This document shows, one piece after another, positions 8,342 to 15,722 of a stretch of 33,016 nucleotides of DNA (position 1 is its first letter; each line of letters opens with the position of its first letter). The position numbers and the translations under genes are program-made. The stretch is taken from the IMG/VR virus record IMGVR_UViG_3300046796_000469, positions 1 to 33,016 of that record; one strand, given 5' to 3'. The stretch comes from a virus. The notes beneath the pieces are model-generated. The model saw only the letters and a program-made list of their open reading frames with translations, did not search any database and had not been told where the DNA came from.

Positions 8342-8349
8342 GGCGAGGC

Positions 8350-8574
8350 CTAGCGCCGCCCGCCCTTGAAGTTGGCGACGCCCCCGCCCTTGCGGAAGCC
8401 GCCGAACTTGGAGCCGCCGCCACCACCCGCGGTCATCGTGCGCGGGCCGCCGAAGTTCTTCTTGCTCGGGTTCTTGCCGCCACCGAGCTTGACGGCGGGC
8501 GAGACCGCGAGGTCGCCGGCGGCGTCGGGGTCGGCGGCGAGGGAGGCGGAGGCTGCTTTCGGGGGGAAGGCCAT
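8350..8574 (-). CDS. Small Gly/Lys-rich basic protein, 74 aa
   Basis: A 74-residue protein. The N-terminal half is Ala/Asp-rich (MAFPPKAASASLAAD) and the C-terminal half is Gly/Lys/Phe-rich, with GGGGGSKFGGFRKGGG repeats ending in FKGGRR. This resembles RGG-like nucleic-acid-binding tails. ATG 8574 has an AAGGA site 8 bases upstream, and the neighbours are 8 and 12 bp away in the same direction. It may be an internal virion protein or a nucleic-acid-associated peptide. No family is recognised. Confidence 0.7.
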   Translation of the reverse strand: MAFPPKAASASLAADPDAAGDLAVSPAVKLGGGKNPSKKNFGGPRTMTAGGGGGSKFGGFRKGGGVANFKGGRR

Positions 8575-8586
8575 TGGGGAGATCCT

Positions 8587-8763
8587 TCAGCGCTTGGAGA
8601 GCGAGCGGGGAGCGGTAGGGGAGGTCGGCTTGCGCCCTTCCCACTTGCTGCTCCCCGGCTTGCCCTTGTTGATCGACGCGTAGAACACACGCTTGCCCTT
8701 CTCGCCGCCGTAGTGCGATTGCATCGAGGCCAGGACCTTGTCGCCCGAGGGCGTGAGAGGCAT
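8587..8763 (-). CDS. Conserved short phage protein (YG-x-KGK-x-VFYAS type), 58 aa
   Basis: A 58-residue basic protein starting MPLTPSGDKVLASM at ATG 8763, which has GGAG immediately upstream. The central box HYGGEKGKRVFYASINKG (residues 17-34) matches a widespread phage microprotein pattern, in which a short N-terminal helix precedes YG-x(2)-KG-x(2)-VFYAS-x-N-(K/A)G. That pattern is usually found near portal or capsid genes. Its function is unknown; the charge and position suggest a virion or packaging accessory role. It is the first gene of the second leftward transcription unit, 27 bases from the 18-bp motif at 8791-8808. Confidence 0.8.
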   Translation of the reverse strand: MPLTPSGDKVLASMQSHYGGEKGKRVFYASINKGKPGSSKWEGRKPTSPTAPRSLSKR

Positions 8764-8790
8764 CTCCAGGTAGGGTCGCTGGCGATTCGG

Positions 8791-8808
8791 GGTTTGTCTA
8801 GTCCCCCC
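8791..8808 (-). promoter_or_regulatory. 18-bp intergenic motif, copy 1
   Basis: GGTTTGTCTAGTCCCCCC on the plus strand is identical over 18 bases to 20190-20207, and its CTAGTCCCCCC core recurs at 32289-32299. All three lie in divergent intergenic regions. Read leftward it is followed after 27 bases by the start of the 58-residue gene, so it may be a promoter or leader element for leftward virion transcription. Its role is inferred. Confidence 0.65.
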
Positions 8809-8820
8809 GCGCGCGTGCGG

Positions 8821-8826
8821 TAGAAT
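8821..8826 (+). promoter_or_regulatory. Candidate rightward -10 box TAGAAT
   Basis: GGTAGAATGG at 8819-8828 is identical to the 10 bases around the -10 box at 25909-25914. A transcript beginning 7-9 bases after TAGAAT would start almost on ATG 8835, implying a leaderless mRNA. The best -35-like hexamer, TTGTCT at 8794-8799, lies 21 bases away, longer than optimal, and belongs to the 18-bp motif. Confidence 0.45.
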
Positions 8827-8834
8827 GGCTGGTG

Positions 8835-9035
8835 ATGAGTCTCTGGCACCGCGGCAAGTGTCCCAACTGCGGCTTCCCCGTGCTGGTCGCGCGCTGGCCG
8901 ACGCTCGGCGCGGCGCTGGCGGATCACGATCGCCACTGCCACCCGGAGATCTTCCGCGCCTCGCCGAAAGACGCGCCGCTCATCGCGGCGGCGGCGGCCC
9001 GGTGGGATCGGCGTCCTCCGGCTGCCCCGCGGTAG
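8835..9035 (+). CDS. Isolated rightward zinc-finger-like protein, 66 aa
   Basis: A 66-residue protein on the opposite strand to the surrounding virion genes. It carries CPNCG (residues 9-13) followed 18 residues later by HDRHCH, a CxxC…HxxHxH arrangement that could bind zinc. A GTG in frame one codon earlier is an alternative start. There is no Shine-Dalgarno sequence, but a TAGAAT box ends 8 bases upstream, so the message may be leaderless. The last 56 bases overlap, tail to tail, the end of the leftward gene at 8980. Possibly a small regulator produced apart from the virion operon. The zinc motif and separate promoter favour a real gene, but there is no family match. Confidence 0.55.
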   Translation: MSLWHRGKCPNCGFPVLVARWPTLGAALADHDRHCHPEIFRASPKDAPLIAAAAARWDRRPPAAPR

Positions 9036-10533
9036 CCGCGTTCCAGTGGTGGAGGAGGAGCGGCAGCAGCGCGCTGCTGGAGATGTAGCCGCCCGGCCAC
9101 TTCGCCCCACGCACCCGATCCGGGTCCAGCATCGCGTTCTTCTCGTGCAGGCCGAGACGTCGCAGGATGTCGTAGGGCCCGCCCACCGACTTGATCCCTT
9201 TGTCGGATCGGATCCCTTCCCAGCTCGCCGCCATCGAGGTGAGCGGCGGCCGCTCGGGATACATCGCGCGCCACATCTCGACCAGCCCTTCGGAGAGTTG
9301 CTTGTTGAGGCGCAGCTCGCCGGCGGGCCCGGTGAACGGGTCGCCGGTCAGCTCGCGCATCTTGGCGCGGAGCGCCGGCAGCTCCTCGGACCACTTGCCG
9401 GTGGCGCCGCCCGAGGCGGTAGTGACGTGCTCGTCGAGCGGCGGCAGCGACTCGGTGCCCTGCAGCATCCCGCTCATGCGCGGTACCTTCGGGCCCGAGA
9501 GCGGTTCGCCCGCCATCGAGCGGTTGATGTTGGGGCGGCGGGAGGGCAGGCCGAGGCCGAGCCGAGCGAACTCGGGCTGCTCCATGGGCGAGAAGCCGCT
9601 CGGGCCCAGCGTGCGCGCGTAGGCGCGGTTGGCCTGGAGCGTATTGACCATCGGATCGTTGAGTGGCGAGATCGCGCCCCAGAGATCGGAGTAGAGCTTG
9701 ATCTCGCGCGGGTCAGGGCCGAACCCTTCGCGAACGCCCGGCTGCGTGAGCGGTCCCCAGTTGGCCGGGATCTCCTCGCCGTAGAGGCCGTAGCGCGCCC
9801 AGCGCCCGATCGCGTCTGGCGTCGGCAGGATCAGGCCGGTGTCGGGGTCGCGGTAGATGCTGTCGGCCCAGCGGCCGCGCGAGGGCGGCTCGCTCTGCAG
9901 GGCCTGCTCTAATTCTGGGAGCGCCGCCTTGAGCGATGGGAAGCGCTTGGTGACGTTGTCGATCGCCTGCATGACGTGCTCGGCGTCGCGCCCGCTGAGC
10001 ACGGTGTTGGAGTAGCGGCCCGGCGTGCCGCGGCGCCAGGTCGCGGGGCCCAGCTCGCGTAGCGCGGCGGGACGCAGATCGCCCAAAGCGGCGGCCTCGA
10101 CCGGCCCACCGACCGCTTCAGTCGATCCGACGATGAAGCCAGGCGGTGGGCCCGCGCCCTTCATCCACGCGACGTCGCCATAGGGATCAGCGGCTCGCAC
10201 CGCGCGCGGGCGCCCCGGCCCGAGGACATGCTCGGCGACGTCCTGCGCCGGGTTGGCACTCGTCATCAGCGAGGAGAGCGAGAGCGACGGCGGCACGTAG
10301 CGCTCGCCGACCACCGGCGCGCCGATGTGACTGACCGGCACCTGCGCGTGGCTGACCGCGAGCGGCGGTTCGATGGGCTGCGCCGCCAGGTACGCGGCGC
10401 CAGGGGAGAGCGTCGGCTGCGCGGACTGGCGCGGCGGCGCGAGCGCAGGCGCGGGTGTGGTCTGCCCGGCCTTCACCGCGTCGGCCTCAGCGAGGATCGC
10501 TTGCACCCACGGCGGCGTCTGGGGGTCAGGCAT
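8980..10533 (-). CDS. Large hypothetical virion-module protein, 517 aa
   Basis: A 517-residue protein with no recognised domain. It begins MPDPQT, as does the ADP-ribosyltransferase-like neighbour, and the DNA around the two starts is also shared. Residues 1-110 are Pro/Ala-rich and likely disordered. The middle and C-terminal parts are mixed alpha/beta with Trp-rich motifs (GKWSEELPALRAKMREL and EMWRAMYPERPP). The end is Pro-rich, with DPTGPPPPR. A GAGGTGA ribosome site precedes ATG 10533, and a 6-bp gap separates it from the upstream gene. Position between portal and scaffold suggests an internal or ejected head protein. This is inference only. Confidence 0.75.
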   Translation of the reverse strand: MPDPQTPPWVQAILAEADAVKAGQTTPAPALAPPRQSAQPTLSPGAAYLAAQPIEPPLAVSHAQVPVSHIGAPVVGERYVPPSLSLSSLMTSANPAQDVAEHVLGPGRPRAVRAADPYGDVAWMKGAGPPPGFIVGSTEAVGGPVEAAALGDLRPAALRELGPATWRRGTPGRYSNTVLSGRDAEHVMQAIDNVTKRFPSLKAALPELEQALQSEPPSRGRWADSIYRDPDTGLILPTPDAIGRWARYGLYGEEIPANWGPLTQPGVREGFGPDPREIKLYSDLWGAISPLNDPMVNTLQANRAYARTLGPSGFSPMEQPEFARLGLGLPSRRPNINRSMAGEPLSGPKVPRMSGMLQGTESLPPLDEHVTTASGGATGKWSEELPALRAKMRELTGDPFTGPAGELRLNKQLSEGLVEMWRAMYPERPPLTSMAASWEGIRSDKGIKSVGGPYDILRRLGLHEKNAMLDPDRVRGAKWPGGYISSSALLPLLLHHWNAATAGQPEDADPTGPPPPR

Positions 10534-10539
10534 GATCGA

Positions 10540-12165
10540 TCACCTCACCGGCTGCACGGGCGGCGGCGTGCCGACCTGGTTGCGCGACGCGCCGTAGGCG
10601 GCCCCAGCGGCCAGCGGCGGGAGGAGGCCGTACTTGCGCATGATGGCGATCTTCTTGTCGTCGAACATCACGTAGTTCGACGTCTGCGGCTTGTTCGCCT
10701 CGGCGAGTCGCGCGGTCACCGAGGCGATGCGGTCCTGCAGCGAGGCGACCCACGGGTCCTCCAGCGCCATGCCCGCGCGCGGGTACGGGGCGGTGCGCCG
10801 GGTCAGCTCGGTCTGCAGATCGGCCAGCTCGCGCTGGAGATACTCCGGGTTCTCTTTCGCCCGTGAGAGCTGATCGAGATACTGCACCCCGGGGACGCCG
10901 GCATCGCGCAAGCGCGCCGACGCCGCGCTCGGGTCGCCGAGCTGCGTGGCGAGATCCTGGTAGAGCGCTTCGCCGTAGTCGCGCGCGTGTCCTGCCGACA
11001 TCTCCGCCCGCGCCTGGGCGACGGTGTCGGCCGCGCTGCGGCTGCCGAGCGTGCCGCTGTGATAGCGGACGGCGCCGCCCGCGTCGCGCTGCACGACGGT
11101 CCACTGGCCGGGCGTGGCGCTCGGGCCAAACGTCCCCGCCGCGACATCGGCAGGCGTGACCTGGTGCGGCTGCCACTGCCACGCGGTGGGATTTTTCCCG
11201 ACCTGCTGCCCGGCGAACGCCTGCTGAATGTGCGGCGACTGCTCGCGCAACGGTTTGTCCCAGGCAAGCAGATGCTGCGGGTCGACGTTGAGGTTGACCT
11301 CGTACATGTGCCCGGGCTTCGACAGCGACACGCCCGCCTCTTGCATCCGGTGCAGCGAGAGCCGTTGATCGCGGAGGGTGTTGTAGAGCGTGGAGTCTTT
11401 CTGGGCGATGGCGTTGTTCAGGCCATTCTCCAGCTCGCCGTCGATCATGCTGAGCGCGTCCTCGACGGCGAGCGGACGCCCCAGGCTCGCGTACTGGTGC
11501 GCTTTGGTCGCGAGGCGCGTGGCGATCATCTGATCGGCGTCCTTCCCGAGGAAGAGCGCCGACGGCGTCGCGGGTGTCGAGGGAACGAGCTGCCCGCCCA
11601 CGAAGACGTCGGGGCGCGTGGAGAGACTCGCGCGGTAGGTTTCCGCGGTGGGCTCGGCGCCCGCGAAGTAGATCCCGCGCCCGTAGCTGGCGGCGCCCTG
11701 GCCGGTGCCGATCTTGGAGATGTCGAAGCGATCGAAGTCGTGCGGTGAGCCGTGGTAGGCGCGAATGCCCTGCGCCGCCTCCTCGCCCGCGGTGAGCGCG
11801 TTGCGGCCGGTGACCAGGGCCTTCGCCCCGCCGACCAGCGGCATCGCGGCCATCGCCAGCTCGCCGGCTTTCGCGGCCTGCGTGTCGCCGCCGCCGCCGA
11901 CCACCGCGCCGCGGATCGCTTCGGTCGCCGCGCCGATCGGATCGTGGGTGATGCGCTGCCAGAGTGACTGCTGCAGCTCGGGGTTGGGCAGCGGGGTGTC
12001 GGGGCGGCCGGTGGTCGGCAGCGTCGGCAGGATCGTGCGCGGGTAGCGCGGCGTCGTCGCCGACAGGCCGGTGACGACCGTGCCGGCGTCGAGCGGCTGG
12101 CGCGGGCCCTGCCACGGCGCGTCGGAGGTCGGGTAGCGCGGATCGGAGGTCTGGGGGTCAGGCAT
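10540..12165 (-). CDS. ADP-ribosyltransferase-like domain protein, 541 aa
   Basis: A 541-residue protein. Residues 1-70 are Pro-rich. Residues 80-130 are Ala/Gly-rich and helical (GAVVGGGGD, AAMPLVGGAKALV), like a membrane-active or linker segment. From residue 136 it carries a phage ADP-ribosyltransferase-like pattern: AYHGSPHDFDRFD (H138 is the candidate first triad residue), then GAASYGRGIYFA (161-167; Y161 or the later Y166 as second). Near the C-terminus SNYVMFDDKKI (about 496-506) corresponds to the closing strand of that fold. This combination is typical of polyvalent or injected phage proteins. The target, and whether it is active, are unknown. Its position beside the portal suggests packaging in the head and delivery at infection. 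The start overlaps the preceding gene by 8 bases. Confidence 0.78.
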   Translation of the reverse strand: MPDPQTSDPRYPTSDAPWQGPRQPLDAGTVVTGLSATTPRYPRTILPTLPTTGRPDTPLPNPELQQSLWQRITHDPIGAATEAIRGAVVGGGGDTQAAKAGELAMAAMPLVGGAKALVTGRNALTAGEEAAQGIRAYHGSPHDFDRFDISKIGTGQGAASYGRGIYFAGAEPTAETYRASLSTRPDVFVGGQLVPSTPATPSALFLGKDADQMIATRLATKAHQYASLGRPLAVEDALSMIDGELENGLNNAIAQKDSTLYNTLRDQRLSLHRMQEAGVSLSKPGHMYEVNLNVDPQHLLAWDKPLREQSPHIQQAFAGQQVGKNPTAWQWQPHQVTPADVAAGTFGPSATPGQWTVVQRDAGGAVRYHSGTLGSRSAADTVAQARAEMSAGHARDYGEALYQDLATQLGDPSAASARLRDAGVPGVQYLDQLSRAKENPEYLQRELADLQTELTRRTAPYPRAGMALEDPWVASLQDRIASVTARLAEANKPQTSNYVMFDDKKIAIMRKYGLLPPLAAGAAYGASRNQVGTPPPVQPVR

Positions 12166-12454
12166 CCTCGGGCCTCACGGTGAGGAAGCGCGGCGTGGCG
12201 TCGCCCAGGTAGGCGCCGATCGTGTTGTAGGCGAAAAACTCCTCGGCGTCCTCCTCGCTCATGCCGTCGCCGACCATCGCGGCGATCACCGCGCGCTCGT
12301 CGTAGAGCACCGCCAGCTCCTGGCCGAAGCCCATGATCAAGCCGAGGATCGCGTGATCGAAGTGCGACGGCGGGTCGAAGAAGATCAGCTCGATCTCGTG
12401 GTCGGCGGCGTAGCGGGAGAGCCGGGCGCGCGCATCACTGATGGGGGTGGCCAT
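12158..12454 (-). CDS. Conserved small phage protein (acidic), 98 aa
   Basis: A 98-residue protein starting MATPISDARARL at ATG 12454. It contains FFDPPSHFDHAILGL, then AVLYDERAVIAAMVGDGMSEEDAEEFFAYNTIGAYLGDATPRF. I recognise this as a common phage protein type: an FD-x-x-x-x-D-x-AI(L/I)G start, a VVYDY/VLYDE strand, and a (M/L)-x-EE-A-x-E(F/W)-x(2)-(Y/F)NT(I/V)-x-(A/G) ending. It has no assigned function. It lies between portal and ADP-ribosyltransferase genes in the leftward operon. The two acidic helices could form a small alpha/beta protein-binding domain. Confidence 0.82.
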   Translation of the reverse strand: MATPISDARARLSRYAADHEIELIFFDPPSHFDHAILGLIMGFGQELAVLYDERAVIAAMVGDGMSEEDAEEFFAYNTIGAYLGDATPRFLTVRPEDA

Positions 12455-12465
12455 GGCACTGCTCG

Positions 12466-14622
12466 CTACTTCTTGCTCTCGGTGATCGTCGAGCGGCCGC
12501 CGGGTTTGTCGTTCTTGGTTTCCTGCTGCGGCGGCGCACCGCCACTGGCTTTGCGGCCCGCGGGGTTCTCGGTCTGCCCGATGCCGAGCGCGGCCTGCGC
12601 CTGCAGGCGCTCGGTGACGGTGACCGGCACACGCAGCTCCAGGATGGTGCCGCCGGTCTGATCGATGGTGAAGGTGCGGCCCGAGGCCTGGTCGGTGTAC
12701 TGGGGCAGCGGCATCTGGCCGGTGGCCATCGCCTGGAGTGCGCCGGGCGTGTTCTGCACCTGGGCGAGCATCTGGCTGAGGACGTCCGGCGGAGGAGGAC
12801 TGAGCGGCGGCAGCGGGATCGCCGGCGGCGCGCCGACGTTGGGCGTCTCCAGCGTTTCGTGCAGCGACCAGAAGTCGTAGTAGCCCATGCGGGCGAGCTG
12901 CACGCGCATCATCTTGCGCTCGGTGGCGTCCATCGCCAGCACGCTGTTGGGCGCGACCACGAAGATGAACTGCTTGTGGAACCACATCGCGCGCTGGTCG
13001 CGGGAGGTGGTGTCGGCGTCCAGCTCCGGGGTGTAGCCGGGCTGCCCCGGGTGGAGCGCGGGGACGAATTGATCGGGGTCGAAGTCGAACTCGTTCAGCA
13101 TCTGGCCGCCCTGGCCGAGGATCTGAATGCGCTTCTGGGTCGAGAGGAACTGGAAGTAGTTGCACTTGACCATCTCGGAGAAGTCGCGCAGGAACAGCTC
13201 GACCTGGCGCGCCTCGTTGCGGATCTCCGGGGTGAGCGCTTCGTAGTACTTCTGGATGGTGTCGGCCGACGGCATCTGCCGCAGCTGGAGGAGCGCCGAG
13301 AGGTTGGCGGTGCCACTGAGGTCGGCGAACTTCTGGGTGAGCTTCTCCCACATCTCGATCCCGAGTTGAATGATCGAGGGGTTGGGCCCTTCCTCTTTTT
13401 TCCAGGGGTCGCCGAAGCCGGGCATCACCTTGACGCGCTTGCCGGGGCGGCGCGGGTCCATCAGCTTCATCGTCGCTTCGGAGACCGCGGTGCGGTTGTA
13501 GGTGATGTCGGGGTTGGTCCACTGCCGCATGGCGAGGCGCACGTCCTGCACGGTGTCGTTGATCGCGTCCTGGAGCGGGAGCAGATCGTTGAACAGCGGA
13601 ATGCCGAGGAACTGCCAGGGCACCGACCAGAGCTTGAGGCGGCAGAACGGGAACATCCCGTGCCAGTAGGTGTTGGGGCCGTCGTAGATGATGGTGTCGT
13701 CGGTGGCCACGAGCAGGCGGCCGCGCGGGTAGAGCGGCTGACCGGGGGCGGCGAGGTAGGCCCAGTTGGCGCCCGCCTGCCCCATGGCGATCGGCTTGTC
13801 GGTGAGGTTGCGCGTGCGGTCGCGGAAGTAGGCGCGGTAGACGACGATCGCGCCGGCGCGCGCTTTCTTGAGCGTGCCCGCGGTGCCCGGCCAGGCGATC
13901 GAGTCGAGCGGATCGGCGGGCGAGAGCAGACGCGAGAGGCCGGTGCGGAAGCGCCCCATCACCTGACCGAGCAGCGTGTCGGGCGAGGCTTTGAACAGGT
14001 GCGCCTTGGTGGGGTACATCCCTCGGAGGACGTTCACCGTGTGCTCTTCGCGGAAGCAGACGCCTTCCCACAGCTGCGCGGAGCGGCCGAACGACGGGCG
14101 CAGCGGCAGGGTGTCGCGCGGGTCGCGCGCGGTCAGCTGGTGCGCGCCGCCCATCGGCGCGTGCGGATCCCAGTCGATCACCAGGTCGCCGGTGCCGCCG
14201 GCCAGGGAGTACTTGACGCAGTCCCCGAGGTCCAGGTCCATCATGGTGGTCACCCACTCGGCCATGAGGTACTGGTTGAGCATGTTGGCCTGGACCTGGT
14301 ACTCGGGGTTGGCCTTCCAGCCGGCGACCGGTTTCAGATCGGTGATCGCCGAGACGTGCGCCTGCATCGCTTTGCGCGTCTCGTTGATCGTGACCTGCGG
14401 GAGGTAGGGCAGCTTGCAGGTTTCGGGCGAGCGCTGGTTGCCGACGATGTAGTCCTGCGCCTTGCCGATCAGATCGTAGGACGGGTCTTGGCGATTGATC
14501 AGGTCGCCTTCTTGGACCCACTCGCGCAGCCAGCCGACCACGCGCGGGTCGCCGTGCTGCAGCGTGTCGGTGGTGGCGACCGGGAGCGCGGGGATGCCCG
14601 AGGGGGAGAGGGTGGCGGCCAT
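12466..14622 (-). CDS. Portal protein, 718 aa
   Basis: A 718-residue protein with the length and layout of podovirus-type portal proteins. The N-terminal wing region includes Y-x-x-I-G-K-A-Q-D-Y-I-x-G-N-Q-R-S (about 49-65) and the ETRKAMQAHVSAITDLKP helix (about 80-98), which is characteristic of this class. A central crown/stem region includes FPFCRLKLWSVPWQFLGIPLFNDLLPLQDAINDTVQDV (about 325-362), equivalent to the long stem helices, and the C-terminus is a Pro/Gln-rich extension. The portal forms the dodecameric DNA entry ring that docks terminase and adaptor. ATG 14622 directly follows the upstream stop (TAGATG). Confidence 0.88.
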   Translation of the reverse strand: MAATLSPSGIPALPVATTDTLQHGDPRVVGWLREWVQEGDLINRQDPSYDLIGKAQDYIVGNQRSPETCKLPYLPQVTINETRKAMQAHVSAITDLKPVAGWKANPEYQVQANMLNQYLMAEWVTTMMDLDLGDCVKYSLAGGTGDLVIDWDPHAPMGGAHQLTARDPRDTLPLRPSFGRSAQLWEGVCFREEHTVNVLRGMYPTKAHLFKASPDTLLGQVMGRFRTGLSRLLSPADPLDSIAWPGTAGTLKKARAGAIVVYRAYFRDRTRNLTDKPIAMGQAGANWAYLAAPGQPLYPRGRLLVATDDTIIYDGPNTYWHGMFPFCRLKLWSVPWQFLGIPLFNDLLPLQDAINDTVQDVRLAMRQWTNPDITYNRTAVSEATMKLMDPRRPGKRVKVMPGFGDPWKKEEGPNPSIIQLGIEMWEKLTQKFADLSGTANLSALLQLRQMPSADTIQKYYEALTPEIRNEARQVELFLRDFSEMVKCNYFQFLSTQKRIQILGQGGQMLNEFDFDPDQFVPALHPGQPGYTPELDADTTSRDQRAMWFHKQFIFVVAPNSVLAMDATERKMMRVQLARMGYYDFWSLHETLETPNVGAPPAIPLPPLSPPPPDVLSQMLAQVQNTPGALQAMATGQMPLPQYTDQASGRTFTIDQTGGTILELRVPVTVTERLQAQAALGIGQTENPAGRKASGGAPPQQETKNDKPGGRSTITESKK

Positions 14623-15120
14623 CTAGCGCTCCAGACTGTCGAGGGCGGAGGGCGTGGCGTCGCTGATGCCGGGGCCGTACTCGGTGTCGGCGACCGAGGC
14701 GTGGCGCTTGAGATCGGCGGCGTGCTGCTTCACCCAGGAAGGGTCGGGTGCCTCGCCGCCGGTCCACCCGGGGTGCAGGCTGTGGACGTCCTTGTTGCTG
14801 TCGGTGTTGGCCCAGCGGCGGAACACCAGCGGCTGCCCCTCGCCGTTGCGATAGGCCTGCTCGCTCTCGCGCTCGACGCGCCGCATGGTGTGCAGCGAGT
14901 CGATCTCGACCGGGTGGCCGCGGCCATCGCGTGTGGTGAAGCCGCGGAAGCCGGCGGTCTTCACCCCGCCGATGTCCATCGCGCGGGTGGTCGGGATGTA
15001 GGCGGTCTGGCGGCCGCAGTGCAGCGGCGCGCCGGCGGTGGCGCCGATGGCGATCGGGATGTTCACATCGACCAGCACCTGGCCGCAGACCTGACACCAG
15101 AAGTCGTGGAGCGCCATCAT
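14623..15120 (-). CDS. FmdB-like zinc-ribbon phage protein, 165 aa
   Basis: A 165-residue protein. Residues 6-14 (DFWCQVCGQ) and LHCGR near 33-37 form an FmdB-type zinc-ribbon start. The middle (GGVKTAGFRGFTTRDGRGHPVEIDSLHTMRRVERESEQAYRNGEGQPLVFRRW, about 51-103) is a pattern I associate with phage proteins encoded between terminase and portal. It is written here by key motifs only: FRGF-x-T-x-DG, RR-x-ERESE and GEGQPLVFR. The role is unknown and is possibly nucleoprotein assembly. ATG 15120 overlaps the upstream microprotein stop (TGATG); a second ATG follows at 15117. Confidence 0.8.
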   Translation of the reverse strand: MMALHDFWCQVCGQVLVDVNIPIAIGATAGAPLHCGRQTAYIPTTRAMDIGGVKTAGFRGFTTRDGRGHPVEIDSLHTMRRVERESEQAYRNGEGQPLVFRRWANTDSNKDVHSLHPGWTGGEAPDPSWVKQHAADLKRHASVADTEYGPGISDATPSALDSLER

Positions 15121-15203
15121 CAGCCTCGCTTCACCAGGACGCCGATCGCCCAGAGCAGCGCCAGCGCAATCAGCAGCACGATCCCCGCGTCGGTGATCTT
15201 CAT
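15120..15203 (-). CDS. One-helix membrane microprotein, 27 aa
   Basis: A 27-residue product, MKITDAG then IVLLIALALLWAIGVL and a terminal KRG. It is a single transmembrane helix with a positive C-terminal end. It overlaps both neighbours by single-base TGATG junctions, which supports real, coupled translation despite its size. Phage microproteins of this kind may be lysis or envelope accessory factors, but nothing specific can be said here. Confidence 0.68.
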   Translation of the reverse strand: MKITDAGIVLLIALALLWAIGVLVKRG

Positions 15204-15370
15204 CAGCGCCCGACCTTCGGGTGGAAGCGGCGCACTTCGATCGGCCAGAGGAAGATCACCCAGGTGTAGATCGGACTGCGCCAGCTGCTGCCGCCGCGCC
15301 AGAAGAAGGGCTTCCACCGCGGCCAGATCAGGAGCTGATAGGCGCCGATGTTCCAGTGGCGGCGGAGCAC
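15203..15370 (-). CDS. Small aromatic-rich basic protein, 55 aa
   Basis: A 55-residue protein from GTG 15370, reading MLRRHWNIGAYQLLIWPRWKP and continuing FFWRGGSSWRSPIYTWVIFLWPIEVRRFHPKVGR. It has seven tryptophans, many arginines and one short hydrophobic stretch (IYTWVIFLWPI), suggesting an interfacial membrane-associated peptide. The stop shares a base with the next start (TGATG), and the start directly abuts the preceding zinc-ribbon stop. No family is recognised. The coupling on both sides is the main evidence for a gene. Confidence 0.66.
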   Translation of the reverse strand: MLRRHWNIGAYQLLIWPRWKPFFWRGGSSWRSPIYTWVIFLWPIEVRRFHPKVGR

Positions 15371-15502
15371 TTAGCGGATCCTCCGGTGGGCGACGATGCG
15401 CTTGCAGGGGCGGCAGCGCCAGAGCGCGAACAGGGCGAAGCCGCCGCGGCCCTTGCGGCCGTACTCCTGCAGCAGCGCCGTTCCACAGTGCGGGCACCAC
15501 AC
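15371..15502 (-). CDS. Zinc-ribbon microprotein, 43 aa
   Basis: A 43-residue basic protein from GTG 15502: MWCPHCGTALLQEYGRKG, then a short hydrophobic link, then WRCRPCKRIVAHRRIR. The CPHC and CRPC knuckles, 25 residues apart, form a complete four-cysteine zinc ribbon, with a basic tail fitted to nucleic-acid or protein binding. A GGGGGAG site lies just upstream, and the start follows the previous stop by 2 bases. Function is unknown. Confidence 0.72.
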   Translation of the reverse strand: MWCPHCGTALLQEYGRKGRGGFALFALWRCRPCKRIVAHRRIR

Positions 15503-15504
15503 CG

Positions 15505-15705
15505 TTACTCCCCCTCGGCCAGGACCTGGATCGCCGCGACCAGATCCGATCGCTGCGCGCTGCCCGCGATCGCGCGCGCCAGGCAGCGCAGCTTGTAGGC
15601 TTCGATCGTCTCGTAGAGGTCGCGCCAGTCCTCGACGCTGGCCGGTTGCACCGCCAGGCGGTCCAGCTCCCGCACCAGCGCCCGCGTCCGCGTGTCGATC
15701 GGCAT
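15505..15705 (-). CDS. Hypothetical helical protein, 66 aa
   Basis: A 66-residue, largely helical protein (MPIDTRTRALVRELDRLA… SVEDWRDLYETIEAYKLRCLARAIAGSAQRSDLVAAIQVLAEGE) with alternating charged and hydrophobic residues. This suggests a small helical bundle or dimer. ATG 15705 has a strong GGAGGGAG site upstream. It lies between the ribbon-helix-helix-like gene and the zinc-ribbon microprotein. No family is recognised. Confidence 0.74.
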   Translation of the reverse strand: MPIDTRTRALVRELDRLAVQPASVEDWRDLYETIEAYKLRCLARAIAGSAQRSDLVAAIQVLAEGE

Positions 15706-15722
15706 CGTCAGCTCCCTCCGCC

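Noticed and set aside
12158-15097. A 979-codon leftward frame covering the portal and FmdB-like genes
   Set aside because: Its composition is an Arg/Pro/Ala/His-rich shadow of the portal frame. Only its last 98 codons (from ATG 12454) look like a real protein.
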